This document shows positions 8,057 to 16,378 of a DNA stretch of 64,000 nt, one piece after another. The notes beneath the pieces were generated by a model. It did not search any database. It was not told where the DNA came from and saw only the letters and a program-made list of their open reading frames with translations. Numbering within the stretch: the first letter of the stretch is position 1; the number at the start of each line of letters is the position of its first letter. Source of the stretch: Hymenobacter translucens (lineage in GTDB: Bacteria; Bacteroidota; Bacteroidia; Cytophagales; Hymenobacteraceae); contig NZ_JAJERB010000002.1 of assembly GCF_020685205.1 (NCBI RefSeq), forward strand, positions 124,001 through 188,000, in the 5' to 3' direction. The position numbers and the translations under genes were made by a program.

Positions 8057-9160
8057 TTAGCCTTCGGCCCAGCGGTAACGTCGCTCCTTCCACTGAATCT
8101 GTCCCGGCCATAGGGTGTAGCCGATAATCAGCAGGGACATGCCGGCCAGGTAGAACTCGTACAGCAGCAGCACGCCCAGGCTCTCGCGCCGCCCCACCTG
8201 CCGCAGGCTACCGGCCAGAAATCCGACCTGTAGCGCCACCTTGATTCCGAAGAGCAGCGCCACCGTAGCGGGCGGCAGCAGGCCGGGCAGAAAGATTACC
8301 ATGTAAAAGAACCCGTAGAGGGCGAAAAGACCCGATAAGTGAACCGGAAGGCGGGCCGTTCCCCGCATCCAGCGCTTCCGCTGCATGAGCAGGTGGCGCA
8401 GGGTGGGCTGAGCCGTGGAAAGGCCCAGCACGTGGCGGTGAAACAGGTTGCGGAAACCCCAGCCCTGCCGCACGATGCACTCGAAGATCTGCAGGTCCTC
8501 GGTAATCTGAAACGCCAGCGCCTCATAGCCCCCGATGGACTTATATGCCGCCCGGGTCATCAGCATGTTGTTGCCAACGGCCGTGACGGGCAGGCCCAGG
8601 TCGGTGAGCAGGCGAATGACGCTGAGGCCGAACAGCCAGTCGAGGCCCTGCAGGCGGCCAAACAGGTTGCCCACGGCAGTAGTAGCGCCGGTTACCACGC
8701 CTACTCCTTCCGGGGCGGCGGCCAGCATGTGCTGCACCCAGTCGGGCGGCAGGGCCATATCAGCGTCGGTCAGCAGGAAATAGTCGGTTGTGGCTTCGCG
8801 GCACAGATGGGCAATGACGTTGCTCTTGCCCCGGGCTGAGCCAATTTCGCGGCGCACCGACACCAGCCGAAACTGGGGCCGCCCGGCAATAAAGGCCTCG
8901 GCCCGGGCGGCGGTGTCGTCGGTCGAGGCGTCGTCGCCAATCAGGATTTCGAGCTTGTCGGCGGGGTAGGAAAGCTGGCTCAGGGCCTGCAGGCACCGCT
9001 CAATGTGGTGGGCCTCATTGCGGGCCGGCACCAGAATGCTCACTTTGGGCCAGTGCGTGGGGAAGGGCGGGAGAGGCTGCCGGCCCCGCCACCAGAGCTG
9101 AGCCAGCAGAAACAGGCAGATGCCGAAGAATAAGGCAAAGAAAAGATAGACCAAAAGCAT
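8057..9160 (-). CDS. membrane glycosyltransferase family 2
   Basis: 367 aa from the ATG at 9160 (MLLVYLFFALFFG); an in-frame ATG at 9196 would add 12 residues. One N-terminal membrane segment precedes the GT-A domain (VSILVPARNEAHHIERCL, DDASTDDT). The DxD-like TDADM, the catalytic ITEDLQIF and QRKRWMRG (the Q-x-x-R-W pattern of processive GT2 enzymes) follow. Two to three membrane helices lie at the C-terminus. The layout resembles bacterial ceramide-glucosyltransferase/hopanoid-type or polysaccharide GT2 proteins. Donor and acceptor cannot be told from sequence. Confidence 0.9.
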   Translation of the reverse strand: MLLVYLFFALFFGICLFLLAQLWWRGRQPLPPFPTHWPKVSILVPARNEAHHIERCLQALSQLSYPADKLEILIGDDASTDDTAARAEAFIAGRPQFRLVSVRREIGSARGKSNVIAHLCREATTDYFLLTDADMALPPDWVQHMLAAAPEGVGVVTGATTAVGNLFGRLQGLDWLFGLSVIRLLTDLGLPVTAVGNNMLMTRAAYKSIGGYEALAFQITEDLQIFECIVRQGWGFRNLFHRHVLGLSTAQPTLRHLLMQRKRWMRGTARLPVHLSGLFALYGFFYMVIFLPGLLPPATVALLFGIKVALQVGFLAGSLRQVGRRESLGVLLLYEFYLAGMSLLIIGYTLWPGQIQWKERRYRWAEG

Positions 9161-9377
9161 GGGCTGGCGGTTAACTGATAGAGACGGCCCTTCCATGCGC
9201 CGCTACTGGTACTTACGGCGGGAAGGCCGCCCCCCGTTACCCGTACAAAAACGGATTTTGACGATCCGGCCTCCGTACAAACCCGTAGGTTCACCTATTA
9301 GCAGCTAACGGCCTGGTTTGTTTGTGAGTCTTCCCATCTGCCTGCTGACTTTTCCTTAACCGGAAGCTTTGCCCTTC

Positions 9378-9794
9378 ATGCTGCCTTCTGCCCTGCTGCC
9401 CGCCACCCTCTCCTACCGTCCCGACCTGCACGTGCTGTTTTTGCGCTGGACGCGGCCCGCAACCTCGGAGGAGCACCGCAGCGGCTACCGGACGGCCCTG
9501 GCCTTGGCACAGGCGCACGGGGCCGGGCATTGGCTGGTGGACCTGCGCAGCCGCGGTCTGGCGTCGGCGGAAGACTTTGGCTGGGTGCTGCGGGAGTTCC
9601 GGGAGCAGCTGAGCCGGGAGCTGCCGGCCGCGTCGCGGCGGCTGGCTTACCTGGTGGCTCCCTACCACTTCGAGCTGATCAGTGAGCGAAGCCGCGCGCT
9701 GGAAGCCACCCTGCCCGAAACCGCCCGGCCCGGGGCCCACGTCCGCATCTTTATGGAGGAGCACCTGGCCCTGGAATGGCTGCAGCTGGGCTAA
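9378..9794 (+). CDS. small STAS/SpoIIAA-like protein, function unknown
   Basis: 138 aa, ATG at 9378. The sequence alternates short strands and helices (LHVLFLRWTRPATSEEHRSGY, GHWLVDLRSRG, RRLAYLVAPYHFEL, AHVRIFMEEHLALEWL). This resembles the STAS/SpoIIAA-like fold common in small Cytophagales proteins. I do not recognise a specific role. It is convergent with the MFS gene and shares a terminator with it. Confidence 0.75.
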   Translation: MLPSALLPATLSYRPDLHVLFLRWTRPATSEEHRSGYRTALALAQAHGAGHWLVDLRSRGLASAEDFGWVLREFREQLSRELPAASRRLAYLVAPYHFELISERSRALEATLPETARPGAHVRIFMEEHLALEWLQLG

Positions 9795-9804
9795 ACCGCG
9801 CATA

Positions 9805-9836
9805 AAAAAGCCTCTCCCGGGCGGAAGAGGCTTTTT
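9805..9836. terminator. bidirectional terminator between STAS-like gene and MFS gene
   Basis: An 11-bp stem (9805-9815 with 9826-9836, AAAAAGCCTCT arms) with a 10-base loop and A/T runs on both sides lies between the convergent stops at 9794 and 9852. Confidence 0.9.
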
Positions 9837-9851
9837 CGTGCTTGCCGGACG

Positions 9852-11258
9852 TTAAACCCGCGGGTCCCGCTCGACCGGCGCGTCGTACGCCGGGGAGCGC
9901 AGCACCTTGTCTTCGGCCGGCAGTCGGATTTCGTCGGCATCATGCACGCGCAGCGTCAGCAGACCGGAGATAATCATGGATACCCCACCCAGCACGAGCG
10001 TGTACACCGACTCTCCGTGAAAGACATTCTTGGTGAAGAAGCCCAGAATCAGGCCGGCTACCACCTGCGGAATCACGATAAAGAAGTTGAATACGCCCAT
10101 GTAGTAGCCCATCTTGTTGGCTGGCAGCGCCCCGGCCAGCATGGCGTAGGGCACGCTCAGGATGCTGGCCCAGGCAATGCCGACGCCAATCATGGAAACC
10201 AGGAGCATTTTCGGGTCCTGGATAAAGTAGATGGAAATCAGGCCCAGCCCCCCGGCCGTAAGGCAGATCAGGTGGGTGACCCGGCGACTCGTAGCCCGGG
10301 CAATGACGGGCAGCAGCAGCGCGGCAATGGCTGATACGCCGTTGTACACGGCAAAGCAAACGCCTACCCAGTCGGCTCCCTCGTTATACACCTTTGACGT
10401 TGCGTCGCTGGTGTGGTAGATATGGCTCGTGACAGCCGGAGTAGTGTAGATCCACATGGCAAACAAAGCCAGCCAGGAAAAGAACTGCACCACGGCCAGC
10501 TGGGCCATCGTTTTTGGCATGTGGAAAATACCTGCGAAGGATTCGCGGATGCCATTCAGGAACCCGGCGGTCCGGCGCTTCTCCTCTTCGAATTCCTGCA
10601 GGTTTTCGGGCGGGTACTCCTTGGTGCGAATTACCGTCCAGAGCACGGCCAGGAAGAACACGATGCCGCCGATGTAGAAGGCGTACTTCACCGATAGCGG
10701 AATCTGGCCAGCCGGCGCGGTATTCGGCACGTCAAACCAGTTGGTGAACATCCAGGGCAGTGATGATGCCACCACGGCACCTACGCCGATAAAAAAGGTC
10801 TGCGCGGCAAAGCCCGTAGTCCGCTGCGACGAAGGCAGCAGGTCGCCCACCAGCGCGCGGAACGGCTCCATTGAGATATTAATGCTGGAGTCCATAATCC
10901 ACAGCATGCCCACGGCCATCCACAGGGCCGTTACGTTGGGCATCACCAGCAGCGCAAACGAGGCCAGGACGGCACCGATCAGAAAAAACGGGCGCCGACG
11001 CCCCCAGCGCGGGCTCCACGTCCGGTCCGAGATATAGCCGATGATGGGCTGCACCAGCATGCCGGTAAGCGGAGCAGCCAGCCAGTACAAGGCTATTTCA
11101 GTGCCCCCGAGGGTTTCAAAAATCCGGCTGACGTTGGCGTTCTGCAACGCAAAGCCGAACTGAATGCCCAGGAAGCCAAAGCTCATGTTCCAGATCTGCC
11201 AGAAACTCAGGCGGGGCTTGATGCGGTTGTCCACAGCGGCGGCTACAGTGGTTGCCAT
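9852..11258 (-). CDS. MFS sugar transporter (SLC45/maltose-type)
   Basis: 468 aa with about 12 membrane segments. The start MATTVAAAVDNRIKPRLSFWQIWNMSFGFLGIQFGFALQ and the loop DRTWSPRWGRRRPFF (the MFS A-motif variant with RWGRRRP) are typical of the SLC45/GPH-like sucrose and maltose symporters. It lies 45 bases downstream of an alpha-amylase gene in a glucan cluster, so import of maltose or maltodextrin is the likely job. This is inference from context; glucose or sucrose are alternatives. Confidence 0.88.
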   Translation of the reverse strand: MATTVAAAVDNRIKPRLSFWQIWNMSFGFLGIQFGFALQNANVSRIFETLGGTEIALYWLAAPLTGMLVQPIIGYISDRTWSPRWGRRRPFFLIGAVLASFALLVMPNVTALWMAVGMLWIMDSSINISMEPFRALVGDLLPSSQRTTGFAAQTFFIGVGAVVASSLPWMFTNWFDVPNTAPAGQIPLSVKYAFYIGGIVFFLAVLWTVIRTKEYPPENLQEFEEEKRRTAGFLNGIRESFAGIFHMPKTMAQLAVVQFFSWLALFAMWIYTTPAVTSHIYHTSDATSKVYNEGADWVGVCFAVYNGVSAIAALLLPVIARATSRRVTHLICLTAGGLGLISIYFIQDPKMLLVSMIGVGIAWASILSVPYAMLAGALPANKMGYYMGVFNFFIVIPQVVAGLILGFFTKNVFHGESVYTLVLGGVSMIISGLLTLRVHDADEIRLPAEDKVLRSPAYDAPVERDPRV

Positions 11259-11303
11259 CGGGTGAGGGAGGTTAGTGGAGGGAAGGAGGAAGAGCGGACA
11301 GCC

Positions 11304-13142
11304 TTATTTGGACTTGATTTCAAACACAAACGCACTCATGGGCGGGAGCGTCAGGGCCAGATTGCTGACAGTAGGCGTGTTGTTGAGAATGTCGGTGAAG
11401 GCGTAGAATTGGGTTGGGTTCAGGCCGATTTTGGTCATCACGTCGGACGGAATCTGGATGGCCGGAGTCATCGTGCGGTCCTTGCTGAAGTTCACCACGA
11501 TGAGCAGCTTCTGCTTGTCGGTGTAGCGCAGGTAGCTGTAAATAAACTTTTGCTCGTACCGCTTGTCGAGGTTGTTGGCATCCTGCAGCTCGTAGAAGCG
11601 GCCCCTGCGGATAGCTTCGCTGGTGCTGGCCAGGGTAAGCAGGCGGGAGTAGAAGCTGTGCAGCTGCTTTTGAGGGGCACTCAGGCGCCCGCCGTCGAAC
11701 CTGCCCCCGTTCATCCACTTCTGGTGCTCGGGCACACCCCAGTAGTCGAAGATGGTAGTGCGGCCGTCATTGCCGCTGAAGCCCTCGGCCCCGGCCCCCG
11801 GCTCGCCCACATGCTGCCCATAGTACAGCATCACCGGACCGGAGCCCAGCGTGGCCGCCACCGTCATGGCCGGAACGGCCGTGAGCGGGTCGCCGGCAAA
11901 GTCCTTGGAGGCAATGCGCTGCTCGTCGTGGTTTTCCAGGAAGCGCAGCATGTTGGAGCCAAAGCCCGCGCTTTCCTCCCGCCACACCCGGGTGATGTCG
12001 TCGGTGCTGCCCTCGCCCCGCATCAGGCGGCGCAGGCCGTCGTAGAGGCCTACCTTGTCGTAGAGAAAGTCAAACTTCCCTTTGGTGATGTAGTTCCTGT
12101 ACTCTTTGGGATTGTAGATTTCGGCGATGAAGACGATGTCGGGCTTTACCTTTTTCACCTCCGGAATCACGTAGGCCCAGAATTCCACCGGCACCATCTC
12201 GGCCATGTCGCAGCGGAACCCGTCCACGTCCTTTTTGGCCCAGTACACCAGGATGTCGCGCATCTTGCGCCAGGTGTCGGGCACGGGCTCGAAGTAGGTG
12301 CGGCGCTGGTTGAGGTAGTCGACGCCGTAGTTGAGCTTGATAGTCTCAAACCAGTCGTCCATTTTGGGCGCTTCCGAGAACACGTCGTTGCCGGTGGCCT
12401 TGGCGGGATTCTCCGCGAACTTGCCGTCCTCCAGCGGCGCTTTGCCGGGACCGAGCGGATTGTAACCGGACGGCTTCACAAACGCCTTGCCGGGCAGGTA
12501 GTAGAAGTTGTTGTTGGGCGCAAACGCCTTGGTTTTGTCGTCTTTGGCGCCCAGGTCCACCACCTCCGCCGGCTTGGCGTCCGACTTATAGGTGCGGGCC
12601 ACGTGGTTGGGGATGAAGTCGATGATGACCTTCATGCCGTTGGTATGGGTGCGGCGCACGAGCGCCTGAAACTCCTCAGCGCGGTTTTTCACGTTCACCG
12701 CCAGGTCAGGGGCCACGTCGTAGTAGTCCTTCACGGCGTAGGGCGAGCCGGCCCGGCCCTTCACCACGTCGGCATCGTCAGCCGGGATGCCCAGCTTGGA
12801 ATAGTCGGTCATGGTGGCGTGCTCCAGCACCCCGGTGTACCACACGTGGGTGATGCCCATGGCCTTGATGGCTTTAAGGGCCGTGTCGTTGAGGTCGTTG
12901 AACTTACCCACCCCATTCTCCGCAGGCGTGCCGTAGGCCTTGTTCATCGCCACCTTATTGCCGAACAGCCGGGTAAACACCTGGTAGATAACCAGCTTGT
13001 TGTCCTGCGGTACTTCGGTGGTGGTGTTGGGGTCCGCGAGAGAAGAAGGATGATCCACGGGGTGGGACAAGGCGGGAGACGAGACTTTGAAAGCAGCCAG
13101 GGACAAGGTGACCAGGGCAACAGGCAGTAGAATTTTCTTCAT
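11304..13142 (-). CDS. GH13 alpha-amylase family protein, exported
   Basis: 612 aa. The ATG at 13142 opens a signal peptide (MKKILLPVALVTLSLAAF). The GH13 barrel runs from about residue 55 (LVIYQVFTRLFG) to about 480. Conserved region I is DFIPNHVA. The nucleophile is D312 in GFRCDMAEM, the acid/base E341 in FIAEIYNP and the third carboxylate D406 in ENHDEQR. A C-terminal beta domain follows (LLIVVNFSKD, MSAFVFEIK). The full triad suggests an active alpha-glucan hydrolase in the periplasm. It is followed after 45 bases by the MFS transporter gene. Confidence 0.93.
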   Translation of the reverse strand: MKKILLPVALVTLSLAAFKVSSPALSHPVDHPSSLADPNTTTEVPQDNKLVIYQVFTRLFGNKVAMNKAYGTPAENGVGKFNDLNDTALKAIKAMGITHVWYTGVLEHATMTDYSKLGIPADDADVVKGRAGSPYAVKDYYDVAPDLAVNVKNRAEEFQALVRRTHTNGMKVIIDFIPNHVARTYKSDAKPAEVVDLGAKDDKTKAFAPNNNFYYLPGKAFVKPSGYNPLGPGKAPLEDGKFAENPAKATGNDVFSEAPKMDDWFETIKLNYGVDYLNQRRTYFEPVPDTWRKMRDILVYWAKKDVDGFRCDMAEMVPVEFWAYVIPEVKKVKPDIVFIAEIYNPKEYRNYITKGKFDFLYDKVGLYDGLRRLMRGEGSTDDITRVWREESAGFGSNMLRFLENHDEQRIASKDFAGDPLTAVPAMTVAATLGSGPVMLYYGQHVGEPGAGAEGFSGNDGRTTIFDYWGVPEHQKWMNGGRFDGGRLSAPQKQLHSFYSRLLTLASTSEAIRRGRFYELQDANNLDKRYEQKFIYSYLRYTDKQKLLIVVNFSKDRTMTPAIQIPSDVMTKIGLNPTQFYAFTDILNNTPTVSNLALTLPPMSAFVFEIKSK

Positions 13143-13261
13143 AGCAGCCCGTAAGATAGGAAAAGGTGAAGTTGCGAGGCAGGGAAATTGGAGTTTGATG
13201 CTCGGCAAGGCACGCTTCAGGCGGGCGAACCGCCACAGCAGCACTTTCCTCCTGCCCTGTT

Positions 13262-13969
13262 TTAGTATTCCTGGGTGATGGGGTGAATCATGAGCTCGTC
13301 GATGACGACCAGGGGCGGGGCTTCGAGCACGTAGCGCACCACCTGGGCCACGTCGGCCGGGCGGAGGTGGGTTTTCTGGGCTTCGGCGCCGCCCGGCTGG
13401 GCTTCGTTGAAGTAGGTATCGACCAGCCCGGGGTAAATGACGCTGACCTTGATGCCGTACGACCGGACCTCCTTGCGCAGGGCGCTCAGCAGGGCATCCT
13501 GGGCGTACTTGCTGGCCCCGTACACCGAGCCGCTCTCGAAGGTGCGCTTGCTCACGTCGGAGGCAATGCCCACCACGTGGCCGTAGCGCTGCTTCTTGAA
13601 GTGGGGCACCACGGCCTTGCACAGCAGGAAGGTGCCTTTCACGTTCACGTCGAAGATCTGGTCCCACTCGGCCACGTTGAAGTGCTCGAGCACGTCGAAG
13701 GAGCCTACGCCGGCATTGCACACCAGAATATCGAGACGGCCGAAGTGACGCAGGGTTTCACTGACCACGTGCTGCACTTCCTCTTCGTTGGTAACGTCGG
13801 CGGGCAACGCCAGACCGTCGGTTTTGAGCGCTACTTCCTGCAGCTCGTCGGCGGAGCGGGCCACGCACACCACCTTGGCGCCCTGCATGGCCAGCAGCAG
13901 CGCAATGGCCCGGCCAATGCCCCGGGAGGCGCCGGTTACGATGGCAACTTTATCGGTGAGGTCGGTCAT
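13262..13969 (-). CDS. short-chain dehydrogenase/reductase (SDR)
   Basis: 235 aa classical SDR. It has the NAD(P)-binding TGASRGIG near residue 13, the NAG motif (LVCNAGVG) and the catalytic YGASK (YxxxK). Substrate is unknown. It lies on the same strand between two GH13 genes, with 119- and 201-base gaps, so it may be read with the glucan genes though it has no obvious part in glucan breakdown. Confidence 0.92.
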   Translation of the reverse strand: MTDLTDKVAIVTGASRGIGRAIALLLAMQGAKVVCVARSADELQEVALKTDGLALPADVTNEEEVQHVVSETLRHFGRLDILVCNAGVGSFDVLEHFNVAEWDQIFDVNVKGTFLLCKAVVPHFKKQRYGHVVGIASDVSKRTFESGSVYGASKYAQDALLSALRKEVRSYGIKVSVIYPGLVDTYFNEAQPGGAEAQKTHLRPADVAQVVRYVLEAPPLVVIDELMIHPITQEY

Positions 13970-14170
13970 GAGCGCAAGGTTTCGCGAGGTGAAAAGAAGT
14001 TACGCAAGGCAGGCCGCTCAGCCGCGGACAAATGGTGAAGCAGATCAGGCTGGCCCAGGTGTAATAACTGAACAATGAAGTCAAGGGTTTGGGAAAAGGC
14101 CAGAAGTCAGGAGGAAGCATGATTGCCGCTCGACTTCGCGAAACCTATTTTCACCTCGCAGAACCCCGCG

Positions 14171-16069
14171 CTACTTTTTCAGCTCCACTACCCAGGCCGT
14201 GCGGCCCGGAATCTTCACCGACTGCAGGTTCGTAACCGCCGTGCCCGTGGTGATTTCGGTGCCCGAGCTGAAGCCGTTGAGCCGCTCGGCAAAGCGCGCC
14301 ATATCCACCGTCTTCTCGTCCTTGTTGGAGTTCATCATCACCATCACCGTGCCCGCGTCGGAGTACCGGAAGTAGGTGTACACGCCCTCGTTCGGGATGA
14401 ACTGCATCAGCTTGCCCGCGTGCAGGGCCGGGTGGGTGCGGCGGTAGTTGGCCAGGGTGCTCACGTAGCGGAACGCCTCCCCGGCCTGCCCGGTGCGGCC
14501 GGCAGCGCTGAAGTAGTTGGTTTTGTCGCCGGGGAAGCCGCCGGGAAAGTCCTCGCGCACCTTGCCGTCGGGGTTGGAGTAGTTTTTCATCAGCACCTCG
14601 GTGCCGTAGTACAGCTGCGGAATGCCCCGGGTAGTCAGCAGCCAGGCCAGGCCCATTTTATACTTCTGAAAGTCCTCCCCGATGACGGAGTAGAACCGGC
14701 TTACGTCGTGGTTGTCAAGGAATACCACGTTGCGCATGGGGTTTTCATACATCCAATCGGTTTGCAGGGTGTAGTAGAGCTTGCTGATGCCCTCGGTCCA
14801 GCCGGCGTCCCGGGTGAGGGCTTCGTTGATAGCGTACTGGCTCTGAAAGTCGAGCACGCCGGGCATGTTGGACTTAAAGCCGTCGACCTCGGGGAAGATG
14901 TTGCGGGCAAAGTAGGCCTGCTGCGCCGTGCCCTGCACCCAGGTCTCGGCAAACATGCCCAGCTGGGGGTACTCGTCGAGTACGGCTTTGCCCCAGTCCA
15001 TCAGGAACTTGCGGTCCGAGTAGGTATAGGTATCCACCCGGTAGGCATCGAGGCCGGTGTATTCCACCCACCAGATAAAGTTCTGGATGATGTAGTTGGC
15101 CATATCGGGGTTGGCCTGGTTCATATCCGCCATGTGCCGGTCAAACCAGCCCTGCCCGAACTGCTTCCGGTCGTACTGCGACACGTAGGGGTCGTTGAAG
15201 GCGGCGTCGCGAAAGTTGCTGCGCGTAAACGTGGGCCACTGGTTAAACCAGTCCTTGGCGGGCGGGTCCTGCACGAGGTAGCCCGAGGTACCCATGTGGT
15301 TGAGCACCACGTCGTGCACCACCTTCAGGCCCTGCTGGTGGGCGTTGCGGACAAAGCGCACATAGTCCTCGTTGGAGCCGTAGCGGGGGTCTACCGCGTA
15401 GAAGTCGGTGAGGGCGTAGCCATGGTAGCTGGCCCTGGGCTCGTCGTTTTCGACTACCGGCGTGGGCCAGATAGCCGTTACACCCAGCTCCTTGAGGTAG
15501 CTGAAGTTGTTTTCGATGCCCTTCAGGTCGCCGCCGTGCCGGGCGTACATTGAGTCGCGGGCTACGCCGGGGGCTTTCATGCCCTTCACCACGTCATTTT
15601 TGGGGTTGCCGTTCGCGAACCGGTCGGGCATGAGCAGGTACACGAAGTCGGCCGAGCTGAGGCCCTGCACGCGGCCGGGCTCGGTGCTGCGGGCGCGCAG
15701 CTCGTAGCTGAACTTAGTCTTTTTAGCCCCCTGAAACTCCAGGCTCAGCTTGCCGGGCTTGGCCGCGGGACTGATGGTGAGGTCGAGCAGCAGGTAGTTG
15801 GGGCTTTCCAGCTTGCGGGTGCCGTTCAGCGTCACGCCCGGGTAAGTAAGGCTGGCCGTGCTGGCGCCGATGTTGGGGCCGTGCACGAGCAGCTGAAGGC
15901 GGGGATTCTTCATGCCCACCCACCAGAACGTGGGGTCGACGCGGGTGATGGCGGGGGCGGCAGCGGCAGCTTCAGCAGCCGGGTTCGGCAGGGAGGCGGC
16001 CGCCTGAGCAACCGGGCTGAGGAGCAGCGCAGCCCCGGCGAGCAGGGGCAGAAAGCAGGTCAATTTCAT
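14171..16069 (-). CDS. GH13 neopullulanase/cyclomaltodextrinase-like enzyme (SusA-like)
   Basis: 632 aa. The ATG at 16069 opens a signal peptide (MKLTCFLPLLAGAALLL). An N-terminal beta domain of cyclomaltodextrinase type (about residues 40-140, WWVGMKNPRLQLLVHG) precedes the barrel (FVYLLMPDRFANGN). Region I is DVVLNHMG. The nucleophile is D346 in YRVDTY, the acid/base E375 in MFAETW and the transition-state Asp D455 in FLDNHDVSR. A C-terminal cyclomaltodextrinase domain ends the protein. The design matches SusA-type periplasmic neopullulanases, which cut maltodextrins and cyclodextrins. It is divergent from the GT35 gene. Confidence 0.93.
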   Translation of the reverse strand: MKLTCFLPLLAGAALLLSPVAQAAASLPNPAAEAAAAAPAITRVDPTFWWVGMKNPRLQLLVHGPNIGASTASLTYPGVTLNGTRKLESPNYLLLDLTISPAAKPGKLSLEFQGAKKTKFSYELRARSTEPGRVQGLSSADFVYLLMPDRFANGNPKNDVVKGMKAPGVARDSMYARHGGDLKGIENNFSYLKELGVTAIWPTPVVENDEPRASYHGYALTDFYAVDPRYGSNEDYVRFVRNAHQQGLKVVHDVVLNHMGTSGYLVQDPPAKDWFNQWPTFTRSNFRDAAFNDPYVSQYDRKQFGQGWFDRHMADMNQANPDMANYIIQNFIWWVEYTGLDAYRVDTYTYSDRKFLMDWGKAVLDEYPQLGMFAETWVQGTAQQAYFARNIFPEVDGFKSNMPGVLDFQSQYAINEALTRDAGWTEGISKLYYTLQTDWMYENPMRNVVFLDNHDVSRFYSVIGEDFQKYKMGLAWLLTTRGIPQLYYGTEVLMKNYSNPDGKVREDFPGGFPGDKTNYFSAAGRTGQAGEAFRYVSTLANYRRTHPALHAGKLMQFIPNEGVYTYFRYSDAGTVMVMMNSNKDEKTVDMARFAERLNGFSSGTEITTGTAVTNLQSVKIPGRTAWVVELKK

Positions 16070-16378
16070 AGATGAAGTAAAACCAGGTATGAGTGGGACA
16101 GCAATGTAGCTCGCCCAAAAACGCCACACAACCCCACCCGGCCACACACCCATTCATTTAACTTAAAATCAATAGATTAACCAGGATAATCATTTTTACA
16201 AACAGAAATTAATGACGCAACTTATCGGCCGATCAAAGGACAATGCGTTACTTAGCGCCGCCTCGGCCGACGCATCCGTTCAGCGGAGCAGCCGAAGTGG
16301 CCCCGGGCCCGGGCTTGCGCAGCATTTCCCTTCTGTACTTGCTCTTTATCATTCTGTTCGCACTCACTTCCTTTCTTC
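16070..16378. other. intergenic region between divergent susA-like and GT35 genes
   Basis: 309 bases without a convincing gene. The AT-rich middle (about 16150-16215) stands out from the GC-rich flanks and probably holds promoters for both directions. I could not find a full TTG-N19-TAnnTTTG promoter or a clear operator palindrome. Confidence 0.5.

Noticed and set aside
13984..14159. 12-bp inverted repeat (13984-13995 with 14148-14159) flanking the gap upstream of the SDR gene.
   Set aside because: Short arms and long spacer; not clearly above what a 64-kb GC-rich sequence gives by chance.
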